In this document: positions 34,016-43,736 of the stretch, one piece after another
How the letters are laid out: each line of letters begins with the position of its first letter
Position numbering within the stretch: the stretch's first letter is position 1
Source: Labyrinthula sp. Ha
Lineage: Eukaryota; Sar; Bigyra; Labyrinthulida; Labyrinthulaceae
Reading direction: 5' to 3'
Assembly: GCA_015227615.1 (NCBI GenBank)
Contig: JAALGZ010000007.1
Location: forward strand, 62,001-126,000
DNA: 64,000 bases
Notes under the pieces: generated by a model
Told to the model about the DNA's origin: nothing
The model's input: only the letters and a program-made list of their open reading frames with translations
Database searches by the model: none
Program-made: the position numbers and the translations under genes

Positions 34016-35563
34016 TCAAACCTTGGTTTTTGTTTCATCGTCTATATATGTTAAGCTGCTGGCTATCCCAGTTTGTCCAATTTCCGCTGATTTTGGTTCA
34101 ACATTTGCGTTGTAATCCATTCCTTGAAAAGTCATTGTTTGTAGAAAAGATGCAGCAGAACTTTCGAACGCTCTTCCCAGTTGCCTCGAGGATTGATCAA
34201 TGTGGACCAACTGTTTAGTTTCCGTTTCATACTGAAGGGAAAGGTGCTTTGTTTGGTTCGAAGTTGATGTCTCTTGTTTTTCTACTATAGGTTTGATTTC
34301 ATAAGTATGATCCTCAAAATCTATGCTACCAGTCCATTCTTTCAATCCTAGCGCAATTTCAAGCTCCACTAAAGTAACTAGAGGCTTATGGTAGCTAGAT
34401 TGAATAGTTGTTTGAATAAAAGAGTTATACGGGCAGGATAGTAGTACAAAGAAATCCACATTCGGAAAGTTAGCAAGTTTTTGTGGAGTAAGTTTTCCAA
34501 CAAAGAAAGTGTAGTATGGTAAGCCCAGCTCCATAAGAGTGTCCCGGAGTTTCTGAAGTGTTTGTATATAATTCTCAGAGCTTAAAGTACCAATTACTAA
34601 GCCAAAAGTTGGCTTGTCTTTTTCCAGCGAATCTTTTATCTTGCTAATTTTTCCATAGCAACTACCTATCAATCTCTTGTAACATCGATGTGGATAAAGC
34701 AAAGGGAAATCTACTGACTGTCTCAGTTCTTCTTCTAACTTTATTATATTGCAATGTACAGTAATACTAGCTGTATCCGGGTTAAGAGCAAAGATTAAAT
34801 ACTCAGAATCACTAAGTAGCAGGAGCAAACGGGATATATTTATTTCATCCTTCCCTATATAGAACACAATTTTTATTGATCTTTCTTCACTTGTATGGTT
34901 ATTCTCGAAAAAACTGAGCTCATCCAGAGAAATAATCTGTCCTTGAATATCATTATCAAGGCTTAAATGGTCACTTTTATTGCTAGCATAAAAAAATGAT
35001 TTAAATTTTGGAATAATGAATTTGGTTCCTTCTTTGTCTACCATCCCCACTAGTTCCTTCGCCGCTGAGTAAAATCGAACATCACACAACATCGGTATCG
35101 TTCTGTTTTTTTCACAAATATAGCAACCTTTGAGAAACTCATATAAAGTAAGAAGCTTTTCTGGAAGGCCACATATATTAAGTGGACTCTTTGATGGAAC
35201 AACTAAACTCGCAACCCTAGAACTCCTTGAAAAGCAATGGAACCCAATATGGACAACAAGGTCACAATGGTAGTGCATAGCCGTTATTTCATCAATACAA
35301 CAATTACTCCTTTCTGTAGATAAAACTTTACCTAAATCATCGCCACTAGCACCAAAACTTGTATCCCCTAGCACAACAATGTCAGCAGCTACTTTACGAA
35401 CTTCTATATCTTGCCTTAACCACTGTACAACTTCGTGAGAATATTTCAAATATTTATCAGGAATTTGAATACCAACCCGTTTAAATTCGTTTTGTTCAAT
35501 TACTTTTCCAATTGACTCTATTTCGAAGAAAGTTTTTACATTGAAGTTGGTAAGGTTTTTCAT
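34016..35563 (-). CDS. DPH2: Diphthamide biosynthesis protein 2
   Basis: Partner of DPH1 in the radical [4Fe-4S] enzyme that starts diphthamide synthesis on elongation factor 2 in the cytosol. The 515-residue frame has the DPH2 layout: VGIQIPDKYLKYS, VVLGDTSFG..., NCCIDEITAMHYHCDLVVHIG, a divergent middle domain, GLVIGTLSSENY and the late cluster cysteine in VLLSCPYNSF. The C-terminal tail is Gln/Thr/Ser-rich. Oddly, DTSFG and CCIDE, adjacent in other DPH2 proteins, are separated by about 14 residues. The in-frame segment 35314-35346 (33 nt, GTGGCG...CTACAG) may be a stop-free intron. Start codons of DPH2 and the Kelch gene are 76 nt apart. Confidence 0.9.
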   Translation of the reverse strand: MKNLTNFNVKTFFEIESIGKVIEQNEFKRVGIQIPDKYLKYSHEVVQWLRQDIEVRKVAADIVVLGDTSFGASGDDLGKVLSTERSNCCIDEITAMHYHCDLVVHIGFHCFSRSSRVASLVVPSKSPLNICGLPEKLLTLYEFLKGCYICEKNRTIPMLCDVRFYSAAKELVGMVDKEGTKFIIPKFKSFFYASNKSDHLSLDNDIQGQIISLDELSFFENNHTSEERSIKIVFYIGKDEINISRLLLLLSDSEYLIFALNPDTASITVHCNIIKLEEELRQSVDFPLLYPHRCYKRLIGSCYGKISKIKDSLEKDKPTFGLVIGTLSSENYIQTLQKLRDTLMELGLPYYTFFVGKLTPQKLANFPNVDFFVLLSCPYNSFIQTTIQSSYHKPLVTLVELEIALGLKEWTGSIDFEDHTYEIKPIVEKQETSTSNQTKHLSLQYETETKQLVHIDQSSRQLGRAFESSAASFLQTMTFQGMDYNANVEPKSAEIGQTGIASSLTYIDDETKTKV

Positions 35564-35639
35564 GTTGTGGAACAGAGGTGGAAAATGTATTTGCGATATC
35601 TATACTTTTTGGGCAAATATTTCATTTGAGATATCTTAG
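35564..35639. promoter_or_regulatory. Compact bidirectional promoter, DPH2 / Kelch gene
   Basis: Just 76 nt separate the divergent start codons. It contains GATATC-type palindromes twice (GCGATATC and GAGATATC). Both 5' UTRs must be very short or the transcripts must overlap. Confidence 0.5.
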
Positions 35640-36992
35640 ATGACAGACAAGAGCAAAGATAAAAAAGAGAAAGTCTTTACTGGAAATGGCTACTCACCTC
35701 CATGCAGGAAAGGTGCAATGTGCACAATTCTAGAGGTGGATAATTCACTTTGGGTTGATCAAGCTACAGAAAAGCCTAACCATCTTTTTGTTGTCTACGG
35801 CGGGCAAGTAAGTAAGACTTCAATGCGGAATGATACTTGGGTTTCTTCAACCAGTCGCACTCGAGAAACTGCAACCCAGTGGCTTCAACTCTCCAGAAAC
35901 ATTGCTGCACCTGAAAAACGATGGAAAGGAACTTTGGCTTCAATTAAACCTGTGAAGAAAGGAGAAACTGGTACTGGCAGCTATGCTCTTCTCTTTGGCG
36001 GGTCGGATTGCATTGATCCAGCTCAACCAGATGAAGAATTTTACTATAATGATCTTTGGAAGCTTTCTCTTTCCAGTTCAAGTACACCACTTTGGCAAAA
36101 TGTATCTAATACGGGGGTGAAGCCGTCCGCACGAAGGGCGCATACAGCAGTTGATTTTTCTATTGGAAACACAGAGCAAATGTTAGTGTTCGCAGGAAAG
36201 AACAGTAAAAATGCCGTTTTGAGTGATCTTTGGTTCTATAGTGTGGAAAAAAATGAGTGGACAGAATTTAAAACTCCTCAGTTCCCTGGGCAGGACCGCA
36301 AAGGTCATTCAGCAGTATCTTTTATAAAAGATTCAATAGTTTGTATGATCGTATATGGCGGTAGAGTGGATGATTATACATATTTGGATGACATGACAAT
36401 ATTTTGTCAATCTGAAGACTTAAAGGATGCAAATTGGTGGAGAGTTTTGTATGATAAATCTGGTGTTGTGGGTAAGGATTATCCTGAGGCCAGAAACCAT
36501 CATTCTGCAGAGTTTTATAATGGGGTTTTTTATGCCTTTGGTGGTAGAAGTAGCTACGAGTCAACAGCTACTCATGAAGATATCTGGGCTTTTGACTTTA
36601 GCACTTTAGATATGAATATTCTCTTCACGAATAAAGATAAATTATTACTGAAGAATCGAAAGTGGGAAAAATTGCAACCTTCCAATCATGGTGATATCAA
36701 TGTTTACAGTGGAAGAATTGAACATTGTACTGACATTCTTGATGAAACTATCTTTCTTTTTGGTGGTCAGGATTCCTTGGATAACAGGAAGAATGATCTT
36801 GTTTCGTTAGATTTGAAAAATGATTTGTTTGAAACCATCCACTACGATGATTGTAATATGCTTGGAGCTGAGCTAGCAAGTGAAGGAAACTTGCCTTTAA
36901 TCATAGGCTTCCTAGTTTTAATTGTAGGCTGTGCGCTTTTTTATCAAAAGTTTAGACAGAACCAGAGGCAAGGGTACAGAAGGCTTCGATAA
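35640..36992 (+). CDS. Kelch-repeat membrane protein
   Basis: A 450-residue protein with about five Kelch/galactose-oxidase-type blades. These show as YGG/FGG turns followed by an Asn-Asp-X-Trp blade end: VVYGGQ...RNDTWV, LLFGGSD...YNDLWKL, VFAGK...SDLWFY, IVYGGR...DDMTI, YAFGG...EDIWAF, LFGGQDS...KNDLVSL. It ends with one hydrophobic helix (LPLIIGFLVLIVGCALFYQKF, about 418-438) and a short basic tail. No N-terminal signal peptide is visible, so the propeller may face the cytosol with the protein tail-anchored; an unseen upstream exon could change that. No intron detected. Partner and role unknown. Confidence 0.8.
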   Translation: MTDKSKDKKEKVFTGNGYSPPCRKGAMCTILEVDNSLWVDQATEKPNHLFVVYGGQVSKTSMRNDTWVSSTSRTRETATQWLQLSRNIAAPEKRWKGTLASIKPVKKGETGTGSYALLFGGSDCIDPAQPDEEFYYNDLWKLSLSSSSTPLWQNVSNTGVKPSARRAHTAVDFSIGNTEQMLVFAGKNSKNAVLSDLWFYSVEKNEWTEFKTPQFPGQDRKGHSAVSFIKDSIVCMIVYGGRVDDYTYLDDMTIFCQSEDLKDANWWRVLYDKSGVVGKDYPEARNHHSAEFYNGVFYAFGGRSSYESTATHEDIWAFDFSTLDMNILFTNKDKLLLKNRKWEKLQPSNHGDINVYSGRIEHCTDILDETIFLFGGQDSLDNRKNDLVSLDLKNDLFETIHYDDCNMLGAELASEGNLPLIIGFLVLIVGCALFYQKFRQNQRQGYRRLR

Positions 36993-37109
36993 ACTAAATT
37001 ATTAGTCTTTGCAGTTTCACTTTCTTGAGAATCAAACCCTAGACAACAGCTAGTACCCTTTATCTATTCAAGAAACTAGATACTCTTGAACAAACCTTTT
37101 CTTGTGCAT

Positions 37110-37547
37110 TTAAGCGCGTAGAGTTCCAGCAGAGCCTGTAAAACTAACTGTAGGCAATCTGGTGGGTGTACTAGTGGGTCTATTAGTTGGGATAATTGTA
37201 GGAGCACTAGTTCCTTCATCTGAGAAACTGTAAGTTGTTCCATAAACGATTAGGCTAACTATGGTAAGAGCAACTATAATAGCTCCCCAGAAATTAAATG
37301 AGTGTCCCAAAACTCGATATGTTATTATACTGCTTTTATCTTCAGTATTTTCTCTGAAAGCTGCAGAGGTTGGTATGGGTAAATTTTCCTCTGAACCCCA
37401 AGAACTCTCTATTTCTTTGACATTTAAATGATGCTCAAGTTCCTTAGAACCCGGTGTGCTTGCTCTTCGAAATGTAAAAGTACTTTCTTCCTTTTTACTC
37501 TCTGTATGAAAGTCAAAGTTAAGTGGCCTTGGTTTATCTGTCTCCAT
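37110..37547 (-). CDS. Small single-pass membrane protein with Thr/Pro-rich ectodomain
   Basis: A 145-residue protein starting at ATG 37547 (METDKPRPLNFDF). About 78 polar residues are followed by one transmembrane helix (FWGAIIVALTIVSLIVYGTTY) and a tail rich in Pro, Thr and Ser (TSAPTIIPTNRPTSTPTRL), typical of an O-glycosylated outer segment. The PT-type spacing is common in algal and stramenopile surface proteins. No enzymatic motif. It converges on the Kelch gene, 117 nt between stops. An open frame extends upstream without an ATG. Confidence 0.6.
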   Translation of the reverse strand: METDKPRPLNFDFHTESKKEESTFTFRRASTPGSKELEHHLNVKEIESSWGSEENLPIPTSAAFRENTEDKSSIITYRVLGHSFNFWGAIIVALTIVSLIVYGTTYSFSDEGTSAPTIIPTNRPTSTPTRLPTVSFTGSAGTLRA

Positions 37548-40500
37548 AGTTTTACAAATTGTCCACAATATTCTGGCTTTAGAACACAGACTGTATTAGT
37601 TACTGCGGCTGGGACTAAATTATTCAGTCGCCGAAACCCCGCTTCCCGACAACAGGGCCACGAGCTTTCAAAAGACTTCTGTTTAGGAAACAAAAAGCCT
37701 CGTCGCTTAACAAAATTGCCCGACTTATCGACAATTGAAACAGCACTATTAAAATGGTATAGATTGTGATTTCATACACTAAATTCAACTTGAACTATTC
37801 TTTCGCTGTACTTATAAAACGAAATCTCAGGAGGGTTGCTATCACTTCTACTGTTGGATGGATAAGATAAGTACCGAATGAAACTAAATTCTCGCCCCAG
37901 TGTTCTTACTTTCCAAAGAGTTTTCGCGCTGGTAAGTTACGCCATTAATATATCATCAGAATTCTATACAATCTTCGTGATGATATGCCCATGCCATAAC
38001 GGGAAAAGGTTATTTTGTTGGTGAAAAGCTCTAAGAGAATCCGGCGAGGCTTAATCAGTGGTAGGGATATGTGCCTAGATCTAGAAAACCCAAAGTTCTG
38101 GATTGCAGACTTTAAGTTGTGACTTTATTGAAGCTCTTGATATTTGCAGCTGTAGCTGCTGGAATCAACTTTTAGGATCTGAAAATAAAGTTGCAGGTTC
38201 CAATAATAGACGCCATGTGCCCACCCCTACTCCTGAAAACTTATTTGTAAACCCATGGAGAAAACCTAATAGTCATCAAACACTATTTCTGGAAGTGTTT
38301 TTGCAAATGGGACAGACTTTATTATGCTTTGGACCAGTCTAGTAAATGTTTCAATCAAGGTCTTGTAAAAAGCCAAGAGCTCATTTGATTGGTTCTTAAG
38401 AGTAACACCAACTAATCTGTTTTTCCCAACAAGGTTGAAAGTCTTTTTTTTTATTTCTTAGTTATTAAAGTCTTCCTTGGTGAGACAACATAAGTACGAT
38501 GGCTATATATATATTCCCCGCCACTTAGAGGAAAGTTAAAAAATCTCTAAGAGAGGTTGTATCTATAACTATATTGAACACAGAATAGAAACTCAATTCG
38601 GAAATGTTTATTCCATGAGGATTTGCTGCGTTACAATGTGATAAGCTCCATGTTGGTATGGGATGCTTCATCATTAAGTGCACTTAAATGATATTGTTTC
38701 GGTCTTTCCATCTAATTTTTGCAGGGTTACAGGTGTAACGCCACAGGTAACAAGGCACCGAGAGAAGAGTGTCAGACTGAGTGCGTATTATCTAGAAATT
38801 CAATGAGTTATAGTCCCTTATTCCTTTTTGACTGGCTAGATTTAGTATCTGGCATCATTTAGGCTCAGTTGTTATTGATCTAGACCGTTTGGAGTAGCTA
38901 CAATAACACTAAATATACTCTATAGCGAAACTAAACTAATAGTGAATCACTAAGTGACTTGATATGGTAAATTTCCTCCACATCAGCCTCGAAAAATATG
39001 TAACCTTTCTCTTTTCTATGTGAACAAATTAATCGAGATTCTTCATTGCAAGGCAAAGCCCCAACCCTCTAGCAACTTATTTCAAAAAACCATAATAGTA
39101 GTATATTTAGCTTCAACGGTACGGTATCCGACTACAAATCCATATCTAGCCCTACTTCATTTGCTTTGAAGAAAATATAAATTGCGACGGTTCTCTCTTC
39201 AAGATGTCCAAGACCAAAATTCTGCAGTGTCCAATGAAAACGGTTTTAAATAAAATCTCTGGGAACATATGTAGGAATCACAATTAGTGAAACTAGGTCT
39301 GCAGAACAATCTATATTATGCTCTAGCTGTGAGAATTAGAGAAGTTCTTTACAAGCATTGGTTCAGATTGAGTTTTCTGAGATCATAAGTTTGATTTAAC
39401 ATTCGAAGCACAATTCTATTCTGGTTGCTTGACACCTAAATTATTAACAATAGAAAATTGAAGACAACATTCTTAGGACAAAAATAAGAGAATTTGTGTT
39501 AACCATATTTCGTAACTTACTTTTACTTGATGGGTAGTACTAGTATATAGTTATATTGTATTGGTAGCCAAGCAGAATATACAAAAAATAATCTTTTATT
39601 CCTTAATCGTTTACAATTAACCGCTAACCACAAAATTACCTACTATGGTTATATAGTCAAACAAATTAGATATTAAGTTTTGCGTGCAGCTATATTCTGT
39701 GTTTTGACTCCATTGAGCATCGCTGTTGCTTCCGGTATTATTTTATTTTCTAGCTAAACCATTTGTTCCCACGTACAAATACTTAATAATGGTCTCTAAA
39801 TGATAACTCTTGATAAGTAGAAGGGAACTTCTGGTTCTCCTATTCAACTATGAGAATCATTGCCTTAACAACGTAATTAGTGAGCTAAACCACCAAGAAA
39901 ATACCTGGTAACCCTTGAAAAGGTACCACATCTGTTCAATATAAGGGAAATTGAAGCTAGATGATTGCATAAAATAGGTATGGATAAAATTGGTTTAAAC
40001 AAAATATCGAAGGAAGAAAATGCATAAAACTTAAAATGAAGTAGTTTACTTGATAACAGCATGCGGGAAAAAATAATAATTAATAGAATTATGAAAGCAA
40101 AATATTTTCTGAAACTAAAATCAAAATCGTGCTCTTGAAAAGAGTTTTCATCATTTCTACATAGTCTTATTCCATGTTCTACCAAATCTTTTAGTTATGT
40201 CAGTTTCAAATTTCAGTGCAGGGCAGGTCCTTCAAGAACGCTAAACATAGCTGTAAAAGCCTTATTTAGAAGTATTTCACACCACGTCCTTTGATTCTGT
40301 ACCAGAAATAACTCTTTGAACACTAATCTTTCTTTACTTAAATTTTCTATCATTATTGACTTTGTCTTTTATGTAAATGGTGGGGAGCTTTGGCCGATCA
40401 TGCAGAATAACTGCATGAATATGAATACGGACTATGATAAAATATATTCCACTTCTTAGTCTCACATGATAAACAGGATTACTCAAAAACATGTTTCCAG

Positions 40501-40945
40501 TAAAGTCTCTTCAGCAGAAATTAGTGTATCTGCCCTTAATAGATGAAAAATATCTCCCGAGCTCCCGATGTATTAGTGTGTTGTGATCCTTACCTCATTT
40601 CTTCAAGCAGTGAAGTTTGATCACTTTCATATTTTCTCTATTGGTATATATTGATCCTTTACACATTTTTTGACTTAGTGTGTATGAAGACCTGTGTCTT
40701 CGTCTATGAGCAAGGCTTATTTTTGTATTTATGTTTATTTCAAGTTTTGTGTCATTTAGGTTACTGGCTATTGGTTTTGTGACTTTTGTCTTTGGTAGTT
40801 GCTCTGATGAATCACGAGCAAAGAGTATTTGACTCCGGATGAATCAACATATTCCCAGAGCTTGAACTAATCGGTTCCTGAACAGTTTGGATAATTTTCT
40901 TCAAGAATGCCAGCAATTTTAGAGTACAAAAAATGCTCAAGTATC
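37548..40945. other. Intergenic DNA (3.4 kb) left of the hAT element
   Basis: No gene recognised. The 79-codon (38103-38342, +) and 102-codon (39877-40185, -) frames have no family signature. A TATATATATA run lies near 38500. Confidence 0.4.
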
Positions 40946-43168
40946 CAGTGATGCTCAAATCTGGCCGCCCACTAATATCCGATATCCTCAGTCCGACCAC
41001 CATACGTCCCCACACGAAATTATTAGTGGCAGGTTGCGTGGAGAAATTACTGCCAGGAGCCCACAAATAAAAAAAAAATTGCCCTGTGTCCAATCCGGTC
41101 ATTGTGAAACCGTTAAAATAAGAGTTAAAAACCACAACTTCGGATAAAAATGAGTATTGATTTGACAAAGTCTGCCACAGAAATGATCCATGAGGCTGCT
41201 CCGAGACGAGATCCAGTCCTTTTTGCAGTAATTAAACAGAATTTTGACATTGGAAAACCCGAATTAACAAAAAAAGCGCACGTATTCAAGCTTCCTTGCA
41301 AACATTACCCAAGAAAGATGACTTGGTGGAGTAAAAAAGGTTATACTGGTCTCATGGAACACCTGAAAACGCACTTAGACGAAGAAACTATCGAAAAACT
41401 AAAAGAAGAACATGCAAGAAAGCGCAGAAGAAAAAGCAAAGATATTCTGGAGTTTATGAACATTGAAAAAAATGATGCTTTCAAGAAATATATCTGTAAC
41501 TTTTTGCTAGAGAAGAATATGCCCTTGAGCTGGTTGAGAGCCGAAGATTTTAAAAATATCAGGCTAGCTGATGACGTTGTAAGTGAAAACACGATGAGAG
41601 TTTATATGAAGCGCATGGAGCACCTTTTTATAGAAAAGATCAAACAAGAAGTGGATTTAGAACTATTTTGTTTAGTCATCGATGGTTGGGCTCACCAAGG
41701 TTACAGTTTTAATGGTGTTTATTTATGTTTCGACAAGATGAAGAAGATGACGTTTCGCCTTCTTGGAGTTCTTCCTTTAGAAAAAGAAACCCAGAGAGCT
41801 AGTGACATTGTTCCTTTCCTGAAGAATTTGATGAACAAGTTTGCTCTTGATGAATCACTGCTGGTTGCTATTGTTGCCGACAGCACAAACACGAACAAAA
41901 AAGTTTGCAGAGATCTTGGAACGCAGTTTGTGGGCTGTCTTAGCCATCGTGTGGCTCTAGGTGTTAGAGCATTTATCAAATCTCAACCAGAGTTATCCGA
42001 AGGTTTAGACAAAGTGCAGTTGCTTTTTCGCAAGATCAAGAAGTCAAAGAAATTAACAGCAGCTCTTAGAAAATATACGGATAAAGTTGTTGTTCTTCGA
42101 AATGTGACGCGTTGGAGTGGAAATTTTCTCATGATGAAAAGGTATCTTGACATTTGGATGTTCATTGCGCAGATTAGAGACGATGAAGTTAAAGATCTTA
42201 TTCTGGATCAGGGTGGAGTAAGAACTCTGGAAAAACACCTTCCCTTTCTTGCTACCTGCGACCGGTACACAGTTGCTCTTCAAAATCCAAAGTTTAACCT
42301 TGGAAATGGGAGGAAAGTTATTGCAAATCTCTTAAGAGATGTAAGAAATAATGATTGTTTGTTGAAGTATTTAGAAGATGATGCAGATATTTTGGCTGAG
42401 TTTGGTGCCTTTGAAACTAGAGTGTTTAAAGTTTATTGGGAGGAAGAAGATAAGCTTGATGCAGGAGAAACAACAGCTTTGACCAGATTAGTAAAAGATC
42501 CTTCTGAAGAAGAAGAGAAGACCCCACCTGGTAATTCTGTGGCTGCAGAGCTCGCTTCTCAGAAAAGAAAAAGCAAAAAGAAGAGTCCATTTGCAGATGT
42601 GAGCTTCATTCCGGCGACTTCGTGCTGTGTAGAAAGATTGTTTAGCCAGTGCAAGCTGATTTTTAGTCACAACAGAAATAGGATGGTGCCTGCAACTTTA
42701 AGCAGACTTGCATTTTTGAAGATGAATCAAGATGAGTTGATGAATCGCAGCGTTAATTTTTCTATAAAAAACGAGTTCCAGGTTTCGATTATGGTCAAGA
42801 AGACAAAGAGATGGAGGAAGAGCATGAAGCAGAAGAAAGAGAAGATTTGACACTTGATGGAATTCGTTTCTGTGAAAAGGAGGTGCATAGCGATGACGAA
42901 GCTTAAGCTTTAAGGGTTATTAATATGTTTTATCTTTTCTTCATATAAATATGTATTACTGTGTAAAAGTTTAGCCCCAACCTAACCTTCTGACCTATAA
43001 AACTCTTGAGAATAAGGTACAGTTTGCACAGAAAAAAGCAACAATATTTTGTGCAATTTGCGCGTAGTCGCGGGGACGCCGAGGTTTCCCACACTTGCCG
43101 CGTCCCCACAGATTTCCACGGAAATAGTGGACCCGTAAAAATCCACAAAAAAAATTTGAGCATCACTG
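40946..43168 (+). mobile_element. hAT-family DNA transposon, nearly whole
   Basis: Terminal inverted repeats CAGTGATGCTCAAAT (left 40946-40960; right 43154-43168 in inverse) match the hAT end type CAGTG. Both ends are preceded by a further shared C. The flanking 8-mers CAAGTATC and GTAGTAAC agree at 5 of 8 positions, so the target duplication has eroded; the right one fits the hAT nTnnnnAn pattern. Subterminal CGTCCCCACA occurs at 41005-41014 and 43101-43110. Near the right end GGGGACGC (43073-43080) is inverted against GCGTCCCC (43100-43107), perhaps transposase sites. The element is 2.2 kb and carries one transposase gene. Confidence 0.9.
41150..42850 (+). CDS. hAT transposase with intact core
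   Basis: A 566-residue cut-and-paste transposase. The N-terminus has a degenerate BED-like zinc finger (FKLPCKHY...HLKTHL). The RNase H-like core shows the first catalytic Asp in CLVIDGWAHQGYSFNGV, the second in VAIVADSTNTNKKV...CLSHRVALGV, the conserved Trp in RNVTRWSGNFLMMKRY, and Glu in the hATC dimerisation block (IPATSCCVERLFSQCKLIF, NRNRMVPATLSRL). The last 20 residues are basic, but the alternative frame from about 42783 to 42908 gives an acidic tail (FDYGQEDKEMEEEHEAEERE...HSDDEA), the usual hAT ending. A one-base frame shift near 42780-42790 therefore altered only the tail. Activity is possible but unproven. Confidence 0.9.
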   Translation: MSIDLTKSATEMIHEAAPRRDPVLFAVIKQNFDIGKPELTKKAHVFKLPCKHYPRKMTWWSKKGYTGLMEHLKTHLDEETIEKLKEEHARKRRRKSKDILEFMNIEKNDAFKKYICNFLLEKNMPLSWLRAEDFKNIRLADDVVSENTMRVYMKRMEHLFIEKIKQEVDLELFCLVIDGWAHQGYSFNGVYLCFDKMKKMTFRLLGVLPLEKETQRASDIVPFLKNLMNKFALDESLLVAIVADSTNTNKKVCRDLGTQFVGCLSHRVALGVRAFIKSQPELSEGLDKVQLLFRKIKKSKKLTAALRKYTDKVVVLRNVTRWSGNFLMMKRYLDIWMFIAQIRDDEVKDLILDQGGVRTLEKHLPFLATCDRYTVALQNPKFNLGNGRKVIANLLRDVRNNDCLLKYLEDDADILAEFGAFETRVFKVYWEEEDKLDAGETTALTRLVKDPSEEEEKTPPGNSVAAELASQKRKSKKKSPFADVSFIPATSCCVERLFSQCKLIFSHNRNRMVPATLSRLAFLKMNQDELMNRSVNFSIKNEFQVSIMVKKTKRWRKSMKQKKEKI

Positions 43169-43736
43169 GTAGTAACTGCGTAAGATAGGGAAGCCGTACA
43201 TGCAGAGATCAGTATATATGACTTCACTGAGTCTCGGGATCATCCTGTTTAGCTTTCAGCAGCACTATTAATTTAGCGTTTAAAATTCTGTATCTAAATT
43301 TGAAAAATAATACACAAAAAATATACCATATTGGAATAAGGGAAAGGTCATGAATGATTGCACCTCTTCACTCTCTTCGCCATATGAGGCAACTAAGACA
43401 AAGGCATCTCCTGTATTGTTCCAAAAGTAGAGAAATAACCTAAAATTATATTATTTCCATTTTTTTCGATATTATGTTGCCGCAATTCAGTTTCCTGTAA
43501 GCTTGAGCGAAGAAGAATCCGTCAACGACATGTCGCGCAACCAAAAGGTTTCATGGTTGGATAACCATGCGATTATATGCTAGCCTAGCATGGGAAACCG
43601 ACTTCTCACTCAAATGAAATTAAAGGCTTGTACGGCTCTAAGTAAATTTAGCTTATTTTCCTATTGCTCACACCTTAGTGTTGGTGCAAAGTCTATAAAA
43701 GACATTGAACATAGATAAGGGGTTCTATCCAGGGTA
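43169..43736. other. Intergenic DNA right of the hAT element
   Basis: 568 nt of non-coding DNA preceding the methyltransferase gene. No recognised features. Confidence 0.4.

Noticed and set aside
38103-38342. 79-codon plus-strand frame
   Set aside because: No recognisable domain; isolated in repeat-like DNA.
40812-41168. 118-codon minus-strand frame at the left end of the hAT element
   Set aside because: Overlaps the inverted repeat and the transposase start. It is a shadow of element termini.
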